DNA of 64,000 nucleotides, from assembly GCA_047967505.1 (NCBI GenBank), contig CM106538.1; one strand, 5' to 3'. A program made the position numbers and the translations under genes. This stretch comes from Dipteris shenzhenensis. Lineage: Eukaryota > Polypodiophyta > Polypodiopsida > Gleicheniales. Below, piece after piece: positions 9,429 to 19,616 of this stretch. The number at the start of each line of letters is the position of its first letter. The first letter of the stretch is position 1. The notes beneath the pieces are model-generated. The model had not been told where the DNA came from. It saw nothing but the letters and a program-made list of their open reading frames with translations, and did not search any database.

Positions 9429-11546
9429 ACATGTGCAGGACTTGTTACAAGTGGGTACCATGCTTGTCCTATTTGTGGACCGGGTTTGAAATCGCTTGCA
9501 TGCTACTCCAAACATATGAGGAAAAATGTTTATGAAGGTCATGCTCGATACCTTCCGCTCGACCATCTCGCACGTGGAGGTCAGCTTGATCCACCACCAT
9601 CATATTTGAAGGCAAGTGACTAGATTCAAGCTTGGAAGGTGAATGGAGAGGAATTTCCTCTTGGTATGAAGAGGCTATCGATCTTTCACGAGCTTCCTTA
9701 TTAGGGTCAGTTACAAATCAATCATCTCTTGGATCCCATGCATATCTTCAAGAATGTGGGGGCTACTATTTGGGCACACTTGATTGGTTCCAAAGACTCG
9801 AGAGGAGTGCGAGAAGACTTGCGTGCTATGAATATGATGTCTCGTTTGTGGCCCCAAGTGCATACTTCGAGAAAAGTTGTCCTCCCGAAAGCAACATGGA
9901 TCCTCTCTACGAGGGAGGAGGCGACGATCAAGGTAGACATTGCCTTTTTTCAAACACCGATAGGGTACATGCGTTGCATGAAAGGAGCATTTTCAAAGGA
10001 CAATAAGCTTAGTGGGCTCAAGTCCCATGATTGGCAAAAGGTCTTATAGGTATTCTAAGTATAATTAGTGTACCGATAATCGTGATGCATTAGCATAATT
10101 ATGATTATGTTATATTGTTGACATGACTTCTTTGTTGCTTTGATAGTTCATCCTCCCAATTACAATAAAAGGGTGCTTACAAGAAGATGTTAGAAATGCT
10201 ATATTCAAGATATGTGGTATTGTGAGGTATGCTTACTATCAAATCGCATTGATTGCATTTTCTTCAATTTAAGTTGATTAATCTGTAGACTGATTATGAA
10301 AATATCTTACATGGATATGTGAAATAGGTGGATATCTCAAAAAGAGATCTCCATATCGAGCATCGAGAAGGCTAGGGTGGAATCCATCGAAGCCGTATGC
10401 TTGCTTGAGAAGCACTTTCCCTCGAGCATTACGACAACTCAAGTCCACTTGCTTGTGCACATAGTTGATGAGGTGGCTATTGCAGGTACCATTCATAGTC
10501 GATGGATGTTTTTTCTCGAGCGGTTTATGAAAACTTTAAAAGGATTTGTAAGACAAAGAGAAGGACCAGAAGCAAGCATGGCAAAGGGATGGCTTGTGCA
10601 AGAGTCATTAGTATATATCACAGAGTTTCTTGCATCCACAGATCCCGATATGCCACAAGCTTGGCATAACAAGGATGATGATCGCATCATTGGCGAGGCG
10701 AAGAGAAAATGGAGAAATTACAGTACAAAAAGTACAATGCATTATGGTCATATGGATGACATTTTTGCATGGAACGCATCGATTCAAAGAGAGTCACGTA
10801 TGATTGTGGAGTCATGGCTAACTTCACACAAGATAGCCGAGCAAGTGCTTCGGATACCAATCTTCTCTCCTCATAGTTGGATTATTGTGGAACCATACGC
10901 GACATTTATGAAGTTGATTTCAAATGATTTAGTATTTTCATTCTTGATGTAAAATGGTATAGAACTATTTACAACGGTCCCCATGCGACAGTGAGAAAAG
11001 ATAGTAGCGGTTTCTTTGCAATAGATTCCACTAAACATTAGACCGATGAAAGTGATACTTTTGTTCTTCCCGAGCACTGTGAGCAGGTGCATACTAATGA
11101 TTTAATTAATCAAAGATTTCATTTTTAAAGATCCATTGATACATGTACTTGAGCATAATTTCATATATATAATTGACGACATTCGGCACCCATCTTCAAT
11201 ATAGGTGGTTTTTCATCCGGATCATTTTGATCCAAGATGGTGGTACGTGATCCAAGTTGCACCACGAAGTAAGAAAATTTTTGAAGATAGAGATGTGGAT
11301 ATGGAGATGCCACTACCAATGCCGGATCCAATTGATCCTGATGAATCTAGCGAAGAAGATGAAGATCAAAATATGAGCCAAGAGGAAGATGCGCATAATG
11401 ACATCGCACAGGAGGAAGATGGAGATCACGATATTGAGAAAGAAGACAACGATCATCAAGAATCACCACACTTTATTAAAGAATATGATCAAGTACTTTT
11501 CGGTGAACATACGATGCTAGAGTACGATGATGATATAGGAGATTAA
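9429..11546 (+). pseudogene. CACTA transposase, C-terminal half (tnp2 end, DUF4218, DUF4216), intron-bearing, decayed
   Basis: Segments in order: G-Y-H-A-C-P-I-C-G-P (9451-9486); D-P-M-H-I-F-K-N-V (9729); T-P-I-G-Y-M-R-C-M-K-G-A-F and L-K-S-H-D-W (to about 10050); a short exon I-L-P-I-T-I-K-G-C-L (10147-10225); then a long DUF4218 exon from W-I-S-Q-K-E-I through T-T-Q-V-H-L-L-V-H-I-V-D-E and F-L-E-R-F-M-K-T-L-K. A DUF4216-like tail follows (D-E-S-D-T-F-V-L-P; H-F-D-P-R-W-W-Y-V-I-Q-V-A). Intron edges keep consensus, e.g. AG|GTATGC at 10225 with acceptor AG|GTGGATA at 10328, which join in frame. In-frame TAG codons (near 9621, 9700, 10047) and one frame change mark decay. The acidic tail (11280-11546) is intact. 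It belongs with the N-terminal half on the opposite strand. Confidence 0.88.
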
Positions 11547-11789
11547 CTCAGTATAGAGTTGGAGATAGACTTGTTTGGCACCTTAGACTTGGCTCAAGAT
11601 GAATTAGTTGATGTAAATGCTCTTAATTGATTTTTTTCATCTCAAACTTGGACATGAATATATGAGCTTCAAAGGCTTGATGTACATGCTCTCATATTTT
11701 TATTCTCTATGAGATCAAACATGAATGAAAATTAAAAAAAATGTCATTGGAAAAAACTAAATTTTAAGGCCTATATGAGTAAAAAACCT

Positions 11790-11987
11790 CTCTAGAAAAT
11801 GTCGCTATAAAATAGTATCTCAGTGTCGCTATATAGTGACACTCATAAGTCGCTATATAGCAATGTTTATCTAATGTTGCTATATAGCGACGCTTTATGG
11901 GACATGCTTTTCATATCGACGATTAGCACCCCGCGCACGCTAAACGTCGGTACGTGAACGTCATAATAGGATCCATGTGTAGTAGTG
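11790..11987 (+). mobile_element. Right terminus of the CACTA element
   Basis: The last bases are gtagtagtg, the reverse complement of a CACTACTAC terminal inverted repeat, and the next base resumes repeat R exactly. Inside are at least four copies of the near-palindrome gtcgctatatagcgac, typical of subterminal transposase-binding repeats in this superfamily. No matching left terminus was found near 7350. Confidence 0.8.
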
Positions 11988-12410
11988 CATGACAAATATG
12001 CAAGGAATATATGGATATAGAGCATTTGTACTATAAGGAACATTGCAATCTGTACATTTTCTAACCTACATGGCTGACTATAATCATGCTATATTCTCCA
12101 TCAAAGCTTCCCAAGGAACTTGCGCACATTCCAATTTTTAAAAAATGTCTATATAAAGTCAAGATGTGTCACATTGATCTATTGTCAAATATCCATGCCA
12201 TGTCAAATATAGGCATAATCATGTTGGCATTCACTTAAGAAGCTAACTTGAGTGGTTTAAGACCGATTCACTATTAGTAACATCATTTTGTAGTGGATGA
12301 CCCATCTACTGCCTAAAAGACATCTCAGCCAAGTCACACACTTGCCACAGAACTAGTGTGCTAGCTAGCAAGTTGAGGATAACTCTTTTTTTATGAAAGG
12401 GGCACAAAAG
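11988..12410. repeat. Repeat R, copy 2, right fragment
   Basis: R resumes at catgacaaatatgcaagg and runs to gggcacaaaag, where array 3 starts. Relative to R copy 1 it has lost several hundred bases internally near 12200-12210 (ccatgccatgtcaaatataggc), so it is shorter than the other copies. Confidence 0.85.
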
Positions 12411-13064
12411 CGAGGGATGCGCGCAAGGGGGTTGGGGGGGTGCACATTCACACGAGGGCGGTTGTTGGTGGGGGGGGGGGGGGGGGATGTACACAAGGGG
12501 GATGAGGGAAGGGGGGGCAGGGGGTTGCGCATGGGAGAAAGAGGGGATGAGGAGGGGGGGTGCACATACGCACAAGGGGGGGTGTTGGGGGTGGGGGGGG
12601 TGCATATGCACAAGGGGGTTGAGGGAAGGGGGGTGGTTGTGCATGCACACAAGGGGGGGTGTTGGGGGCAAGGGGGGTGCATGCGCACAACGAGGATGAG
12701 GGAAGGGGGGAGTTGCACATGCGCACAAGGGGGGATGAGGGGGGGTGCACATGCGCACAAGGTGGGATGACGGGGGGGTTGTGCACGTGCACAAGGGGGG
12801 GTGCGCATGCGCACAAGTTGGGATGAGGGGGGGTTTGCACAGGCGCACAAGGTGGGATGAGGGGGGGGGTTGTGCATGCACACAAGGGGGATGAGGGAAA
12901 GGGGGGGGAGGGTGCAAGGTTGGGGGATGGGTTGTGCCCATGCACGCAAGGGCAGGTGTGGTGTGTCCGCATGCGCAAGAAGGGTGGTGTGCAGGTGTGT
13001 ACACACATGCAAGGGGGAATGGGGGGTTCGCGCATACATGGGAGAGGTTGCGCGTGCAAAGGGA
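12411..13064. repeat. G-rich minisatellite array 3
   Basis: This has the same unit types and order as arrays 1 and 2 and is flanked by the same R sequences on both sides. A G run of about 16 lies at 12471-12486. The C-rich strand again gives long, meaningless open frames. Confidence 0.93.
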
Positions 13065-13485
13065 CGTGCCACTAAGTCTTGTGATAAACATCATATCAAG
13101 ATGGATTTTCATAGGTGATTTCTCTTCGCCATTAAATAGTCATATTTACCTAATGAAAGACTACATGAAATGTTAAACCTTACATGTACCCCATTAATGC
13201 ATGAAGATTATGTATTCTTTTAAGGCAGTGGATAATGTGCATGAAATCCCTTCCAAAAAGTGCATTGCACCAATAAGTATGGACTAAGAGTGTATTAAAA
13301 AGTTAATATTCACTTTGGATATGCATTGCATTTGAAGATATAATAGGGATAGTGTTCAAAGGGGCTTGAAAAAACTAAAACTATATAGAGTATCTAGAAA
13401 GGTTGATGTGAACTCTTACCTAAATAGTATGGTCCTTGATGACCATGACAAATATTCAAGGAATATATGGATATAAAGCATTTGT
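13065..13485. repeat. Repeat R, copy 3, left part
   Basis: This follows array 3 and matches R copy 1 until gcatttgt, the target site of the LTR element inserted at 13486. The matching text continues at 16090. Confidence 0.9.
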
Positions 13486-13833
13486 TGACAAATCAGGGGA
13501 TCGAGCTCTCCTAGTCATGAGACAACATCCTAATACAACACTAATCTAAGGAGGATGCAACCTAAGTGCAAACATGATGAAGAGAGTGCTCATGACATGT
13601 ACCTCAAGTCAATTAGGTTCCAAGCTAGATTAGCTTTGACTCATAAAGAGAATCTTGAGATAGTGCAAAGTGCTTGATTGATATAACTTCAAATGAACCT
13701 CCCTTTTATAGGTGAGGGTACTTACATCCATATGCTTGCTCACATGTGGGATATCTCCTCCATGCCATGTGGCAGCTTGCTCTTTACTCATACCTTTGCT
13801 CTATATGTGCTCATGGCACCACAACTCTCAACA
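13486..13833 (-). repeat. 3' LTR of the 2.6-kb element
   Basis: This 348-bp LTR is bordered on its inner side by a minus-strand polypurine tract (ccaaggggaga at 13844-13834), the expected plus-strand primer next to a 3' LTR. Confidence 0.9.
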
Positions 13834-15174
13834 TCTCCCCTTGGTGCCATGATCCTTTGGCTACTGCAAGGTGGTCATATGTGAGTTAGAAGATCAAATC
13901 CTCCCTTGGGTGCTTACATGGCTACTCTCAGGTGGTCAGGTTTGATTTACAAAATATAGGCAAGGTTGGCAAGAATTTTGCTTTTCAATGCTTCATGTCA
14001 ATTGTGTTCGCTTCTTCTCTTAACGTAGCTTGATGCATGATGCTTTGTTGTGCCTTGATGCTTTCTGTGTGGATGCCATGCTTTGTGCTATGGTCATCTC
14101 ATGCACTTGAGCTTTTGGCATGCTTATGACAATGATGTGTGCATCCATGCTTTGATTTATCATTTGTTGCAAAGGTCTTACCAATTGATTTCTTTCAATA
14201 TTGGCAGTGTCTAATTGCTAACAATGATTCTTATCTAACAAGCGCATAGAGCTCAAAAAGGCAATCACTTTTCCTTTTTGGAGCATGTGCAAATTCCTCC
14301 TAGATTGCAAGTTACGGCTTGTCGAAATTTTTGTGAAGAAGAGGTGGCCTTTGATGATGTGGCTTGGCTGTTCACATGCTACTTGCAAGATTGTGCTTGG
14401 CAAGGGCTATATGCTTAGGTGGCACTTAACTAACCCTGAACCTAAGCCTAACCATGGTTTCTTTTGGGTTGCTTGACCATTGACCAAGGTTGAACTAACC
14501 CTAGTGACTAGAGACAACCATAGTTACATCTTATCCTATGCCACATGGCATTTTTCTCGTACCTTAGAAAGAAACCTTTGATCCTACAGAGATCTTGGGC
14601 GACGACAGCGTCACGGTTTCAGAGGCCTGTGGCATGATGGAAGGTCGCAAGGAGCTCGATGGAGGCACTTGAGACTGAGCATGGGAGTGTAACTATGCTT
14701 TTGCATGACTCATGAGAGGAGAGGCTATGAGCAGAGCATCACGACTGGCTGGAGTTTTCTTAGTTGATGGAGCTTGGAGCTGCTATGAGCGATGTAGTTG
14801 GAGGCAGTGCTTGCTTTGGAGCTATTTGGTTGCACAGTTGCTGCTTTTGTTTTTTATTTCCCACAGCTGTATAGCTAGGCAAGGCTTGTTGGGTTGACAA
14901 TCACGGAGCTATCGGCTCATTGGACCGATGTGGGCTAGTCAGCAAGGATCATTTGGAGGATGGCATTGGAGGGATCCCATGAGCGACACTGCTGGAGAAT
15001 GGTTTTTTTGACTGTGCAGAGAGGAGCGAGCTATTGATGGAAGTAGCAGTGTAGGTGATGTAGATGTGCTATTGTGTAGATGCCAAATCCGTGGACATTT
15101 GGCAATTGTTGGACGAGTCACTCGGTGTAGAAGTCAGAGGTTGATGGGCTTGGACTGGCGAGGTATACGTGGTG

Positions 15175-15300
15175 TTGCTTTGGCATTGCTCACTGAACGT
15201 TTGTCAAAGGCATGTAGGGAGGCTTTATATGCCATTGCTTTGGCATTGCTCACTGAACGTTTGTCAAAGGCATGTAGGGAGGCTTTATATGCCATTGCTT
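15175..15300. repeat. Perfect 60-bp tandem duplication inside the LTR element
   Basis: Bases 15181-15240 and 15241-15300 are identical over all 60 positions. Being exact, the duplication is recent relative to the surrounding decay, or is under homogenisation. Confidence 0.97.
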
Positions 15301-15725
15301 GGCATAGGAGGCTAGGTGGTCTCTCGATGCTAGATCTCTTGTGGGCGACTAGTGATGCTAGAGGCTTAGGAGGAAGAACACTACAAATAACTTACAAGAG
15401 CCAACCGAGCTATGATTTCAAACGAATAAACAAAGGCTATGTTCTTGTCTAGGAACCTGAAAATACTCGGGCTACTGCAAATAGATATCTTCTTTGATGT
15501 CGCCATACAGAGACAACCGTTGGAGATCGTAGGAGATGGAGTCAGCTGTTTGGCTGCTTGCAAGCTTTGGGGCTGCTCCACAAGCTCTTGCTTTCTTTCT
15601 AAAATAATCTTACTAAAAACACACTCAAACAAAATGGACCTAAACCTCTTTCTAAGGAGAAGACAAATCTCTCAACAAAAATCTCTCAAGACTTTGAAGA
15701 ACCTTAAACTAATCTGGACTTATTA

Positions 15726-15746
15726 GCTAAACCTGCTCTAATACCA
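15726..15746 (-). promoter_or_regulatory. Primer binding site of the 2.6-kb element
   Basis: Immediately inside the right LTR the minus strand reads TGGTATTAGAGCAGG, one transition from TGGTATCAGAGC, the initiator-methionine tRNA primer site common in plant LTR elements. This fixes the orientation. Confidence 0.88.
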
Positions 15747-16089
15747 TGACAAATCGGTGGATCGAGCTCTCCTAGTCATGAGACAATATCCTAATACAAC
15801 ACTAATCTAAGGAGGATGCAACCTAAGTGCAAACATGATGAAGAGAGTGCTCATGACATGTACCTCAAGTCAATTAGGTTCCAAGATAGATTAGCCTCAT
15901 AAAGAGAATCTTGAGATAGTGCAAAGTGCTTGATTGATATTACTTCAAATGAACCTCCCTTTTATAGGTATGGGTACTTCCATCCATATGCTTGCTCACA
16001 TGTGGGATATCTCCTCCATGCCATGTGGTAGCTTGCCCTTTACTCATACCTTTGCTCTACATGTGCTCATGGCACCACAACTCTCAACA
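15747..16089 (-). repeat. 5' LTR of the 2.6-kb element
   Basis: This 343-bp LTR pairs with 13486-13833. It lacks the five bases tgact (gctttgactcat versus gcctcat) and differs at a few substitutions. Confidence 0.9.
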
Positions 16090-16910
16090 TTTGTACTATA
16101 AGGAACATTGCAATCTGTACATTTTCTAACCTACATGGCTGAGTATAATCATGCTATATTCTCCATCAAAGCTTCCCAAGGAACTTGCACACATTCCAAT
16201 TTTTAAAAAATGTCTATATAAAGTCAAGAAGTGTCACATTGATCTATTGTCAAATATCCATGCCATATATGCTTACTTCTCTATGAAATGATTTGCTACA
16301 TATATTGATTAAGTTGATCACTGATCACCATCTATTTTACGCCCAAAAGTGACTTAACTAAGGAGGTAGATAATATAAGGGGCATCATTTCAATACCTCA
16401 AAGTGTTCATAAGATGGTTGTTTAAAAAATAACACATGAAATATAAGCCACAATGGCCAAATATCAATTTTAAAGCCAAAGATCCATGGGACTAAGTTTG
16501 ATTTAGTTAATTTTTTATCCATGTAAATACTATTTTGCTAAAAAGTTTAAAGCATTGCCAAGATTCACATCTTTTTGAAGAAAACATACAAAATTATATT
16601 ATGTTTTGTTAATAATGTCAAACTAAAATGACTAGCTTGTTAAAAGTTTTCATTTTTGTTGTATATATTATATACATTCATTTTCATGACATGCTAGGTT
16701 TATAGTCCTCAATACCTTCCCTCAAGATAGGCATAATCATGTTGGCATTCACTTAAGAAGCTAACTTGAGTGGTTTAAGACCGATTGACTATTAGTAACA
16801 TCATTTTGTAGTGGATAACCCATCAGCCAAGTCACACACTTGCCACTAAACTAGTGTGCTAGCTAACAAGTTGAGGATCATAACTCTTTTTTTATGCAAA
16901 GGGCACAAAA
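16090..16910. repeat. Repeat R, copy 3, right part
   Basis: R resumes after the LTR insertion and runs to gcaaagggcacaaaagg. Here no G-rich array follows; the sequence continues as gtgggcatagagc into copia debris. This copy shows what the unit looks like without the array. Confidence 0.88.
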
Positions 16911-17640
16911 GGTGGGCATAGAGCTAGTCATGCCTTTGGTGTTCCACCACATGAACATGGATTATTTGCCATCTAGGATCTCAACAAACATCAAAGAAGT
17001 GTAAATTTCTTACACAAATATAATGCATAGGAAGCCCTTATTATCCACCTCGATCCCCAATGAGTCAGCCTATTGTAGAATCAAAAAGTGAATGTAGTCA
17101 CCATGTCAATAGCATAAAATAATATGGTCAAGATCCATGGTATATTGATAGTGGTGTATCATAAGACAAGCCATAAGGAATGGTTTTAAAAAATGCTACC
17201 TTTGGAAGGATCTAAAATTGGGATATATACACCTAATAATACACCAACTCCTATCCATGAAAAAGGTATAGTACTTATGGATAATTTTATAAGACAAAAA
17301 GGATTGGAAAATTATGTACTGATCTTTGTTCCAAAATTCCAAATATTCTCTTGTTAGCTGGAAAAAGGATAGAGAGAATTTATAGAGTTATTTTCATGCA
17401 ATGAATGCATGATTAAAGACCAATACAAAGGTTATCAACTTGTTGGAAATTCAATAAAAGGCGGTAGATTCTATATAATGCTAGCATCAGTACTACATCA
17501 TCATTCAATGTTATCAATCTATGTCAGGAGGTCGCAAATGAGCTTTCAAAATTATGGCATAAAAGATATGGACATGCCAACTTCAACTAGATTGCTTGGC
17601 CAGCTGGGCTGTTGATGAATACTTTTCTCTTTTGCTATCT
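16911..17640 (+). pseudogene. Decayed copia gag/protease/GAG-pre-integrase fragment
   Basis: Near 17135 the translation gives W-Y-I-D-S-G-V-S, the copia protease active-site block. Near 17560 it gives L-W-H-K-R-Y-G-H-A-N-F, the GAG-pre-integrase (LWHxRxGH) motif, followed by a few recognisable residues. Multiple stops and frame changes lie between. There is no RT or RNase H. It may be the body from which repeat R was derived, since it follows R copy 3 without a visible boundary. Confidence 0.75.
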
Positions 17641-18043
17641 TGTTGAGGTTCACATGAGTCACGTTGTCAGAAATGATGCAGAAGATTGATGTTCAATTGC
17701 ATGCAACCTTTTGTAGAGATTTCGTTATCATCCAGTCCTGCTTGCACTTGATGTTGTTCATGTCGACAATAAAACGTAGTTTTTCTTTTTTTCGGAGGAA
17801 GACAAATTCTTATTCTTTGCACTGTAAGCAAATCTATTGTCATTCCACTTCGAGCGAACGACGGGGAGATGTATTTCAGAAATGTATAAATAATAAATCA
17901 AAACCAAATTGAGACATAAGCATGCAACTGTGATAGGAATAATCCAAACCCAAAGCTGCATTGCATGTACGACAAAAGTTCCAGCACCATTTGCAACTTC
18001 ATTGGATCCCTTTTTTTGAAGGCACAAATGTTTATTTTTTGGG
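17641..18043. other. Spacer with no recognisable gene
   Basis: Short AT-rich spacer downstream of the GIY-YIG gene. The 3' terminus of the Helitron (hairpin plus CTRR) might lie here, but I could not identify one with confidence. Confidence 0.4.
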
Positions 18044-19329
18044 TCAAATTATGTTCCTACGCTTTAGGAAATAGTACTTCCGCGCTCTAGCCGGATGGCC
18101 CTCGAGCATGTTGTAACCTAATGGACCTACTGTGTTGTGGCTCCTTATGTAGTATTGCTCTAAAGTTTGTGCTTTGTCTACAGTGTCTGTTGTTTCCAAA
18201 ACTTTGATTTCAAAATTTTCTTTGAAGGGCTTGTAACGCTGCAAGTCCTCTTTCATTTTCGCCGGTGGTTTTTTATTGTGCTGTTTGATCCTCCGCGGCA
18301 GGTCCGTCGTGCTCCCTATGTATTTTCTGTTGTTGGGCTTGCACGTGATGCAGTAGACGACGAGGCTCGCACGATTCCCTTGCGCGGGCGCTTCAGTGGA
18401 GGCTCTTCCTTCATCTCGAGGCTCGCGTCTTTCAATGTCGTACCTGCGTAAACATTGACAATTACGTTAGTCATCGAGGTTTTCGGTCTTTTTTTTTTCG
18501 TTTGAGGTCCATAATAGAATGCATTTATTTACTTGCCCTGGTTTTTCTCTGTTGGCGTTAAAGGATCGTTTCCAATACCGAAGCGCTCCTCGTATAAGTC
18601 CCTGTTGAAAATATACAAGCTTCTCTATTATCATCACCGCGTGCGTCGCGTCGTGCGTCCCTCCAAATTGTTCCATGAATTGTTCGAGTATAGCCGTTCC
18701 TTGATCGCGCGTCGTGTCCCTCAGCAACTCCAAGGATACGTTGTACCCGTAATGCAGTAGCTCGCATGCATACGCTGTGATCCCTTTCGTCTTCGTGTCT
18801 AGTAGCTTCTGCCCCTCCAAACTTTCCATCATCCTATCGGTCTCATCGAACTCAATGTCAAGCTCGACAAGGATCTCTTTGAGGAGTCCTACAGGAGAAG
18901 TGCAATCCATGATGAGTTTGTTGTTCTTGCAACTCGTTAATTCTTTTTCTCAATTGTTGCGTTTTTTTTTAATTTTCGGAAGCATTACGTACCATTTGCG
19001 AATCTCAAGCCTCCCGGCTCTCTTTTAGCTGGCAAACGCCTATTGCAGTTGTCAATGAAGTCGCGTAGTTCCGCATACGTGTTGAAGCCGTTGATGTAAG
19101 CTCCCGGACGTTCTCCTGCATTGTTTGCTAGCCGGAATTGCTTTGTGGTTAGGAAGAACCTCCTCTTTGCTGGTGGAGGTTTTGTTGCCTTCGCGTTGCT
19201 TTTGTATAGCTCAAATAGCTGCTTGCAAGCACGACTTTTTACACCATCTTTTCAAATGAGCTGTCTTTTTAAATCTTCAAGAATAAAAGATTCTTTCATG
19301 CTGGTGGAATTTACCTTGTCTGCGTCCAT
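18044..19329 (-). pseudogene. GIY-YIG endonuclease-domain gene, three exons, one in-frame stop
   Basis: Proposed exons: 19329-18993, 18888-18537 and 18443-18044, together 1089 nt or 362 codons. Intron 1 has donor G|GTACGT and acceptor CTGTAG. Intron 2 has the rarer but canonical GC donor (GG|GCAAGT) and acceptor TTTACGCAG; both joins keep the frame exactly. The C-terminal third is a GIY-YIG nuclease: V-V-Y-C-I (near 258-262), K-Y-I-G-S-T (270-275), D-L-P-R-R-I-K-Q-H with the catalytic Arg (281) and His (285), and L-E-Q-Y-Y-I (Glu 325) followed by G-Y-N (339-341). All expected catalytic positions are present. Residues 1-230 match nothing I recognise. Codon 26 is TGA (19254-19252); context suggests TGG to TGA, so this copy is probably dead or starts downstream. 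It begins ~160 bp after the helicase end on the same strand. Host-gene capture by the Helitron is the main alternative. Confidence 0.78.
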
Positions 19330-19572
19330 GTCTTATGCTACAATGTCCCGAGCTTTCTGATCCTCTGCACCTGTTCTCGACAACAGACAAGATATTAAAA
19401 CCATTTTCCTTGCACGCATGTTTGACGTAACATATTCATGACTTGTCTCTGCCTTTTTCAATCTCTGGTAGTGAATACCTTTATGCACGTGGTTGTGTTG
19501 TCGGTTGTGAGAACTCTCGTGGAATTGGTCTGAATATGTCTGGATGTGGGCAATGTAGTATGCGCAGCCTCG

Positions 19573-19616
19573 TTCTCTCAGTCACTCTGGACAATTCTCT
19601 CAGTCACTCTGGACAA
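19573..19616. repeat. 22-bp tandem duplication that frameshifts the helicase
   Basis: Two exact copies of a 22-bp unit (19573-19594 and 19595-19616). With both present the helicase frame stops at 19578, shortly after the motif VI L-S-R-V. With only one, the frame would run on through L-R-I-L-H-C-P-H-P-D-I-F, the usual tail of Helitron helicases, to about 19490. The unit length is not a multiple of three, so it is the disrupting lesion. Confidence 0.9.

Larger units (their letters stand above)
13486..16089 (-). mobile_element. Non-autonomous LTR retrotransposon (2.6 kb), minus orientation, with target site duplication
   Basis: Both ends carry ~345-bp LTRs (13486-13833 and 15747-16089) starting TGAC and ending AACA on the plus strand. 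The direct repeat tttgt flanks the element (13481-13485 and 16090-16094). The uninterrupted R copy 1 has this site once, which confirms the insertion. A primer site and a polypurine tract place the 5' LTR on the right, so the element reads on the minus strand. The ~1.9-kb interior has no gag, protease, integrase or RT, so it is a LARD/TRIM-like element mobilised in trans. The two LTRs differ by only a handful of bases and one 5-bp indel, which suggests fairly recent insertion. Confidence 0.93.

Noticed and set aside
16911-17640. Intact copia gene after repeat R copy 3
   Set aside because: Only two motif blocks are recognisable and stops or frame changes separate them; it is debris.
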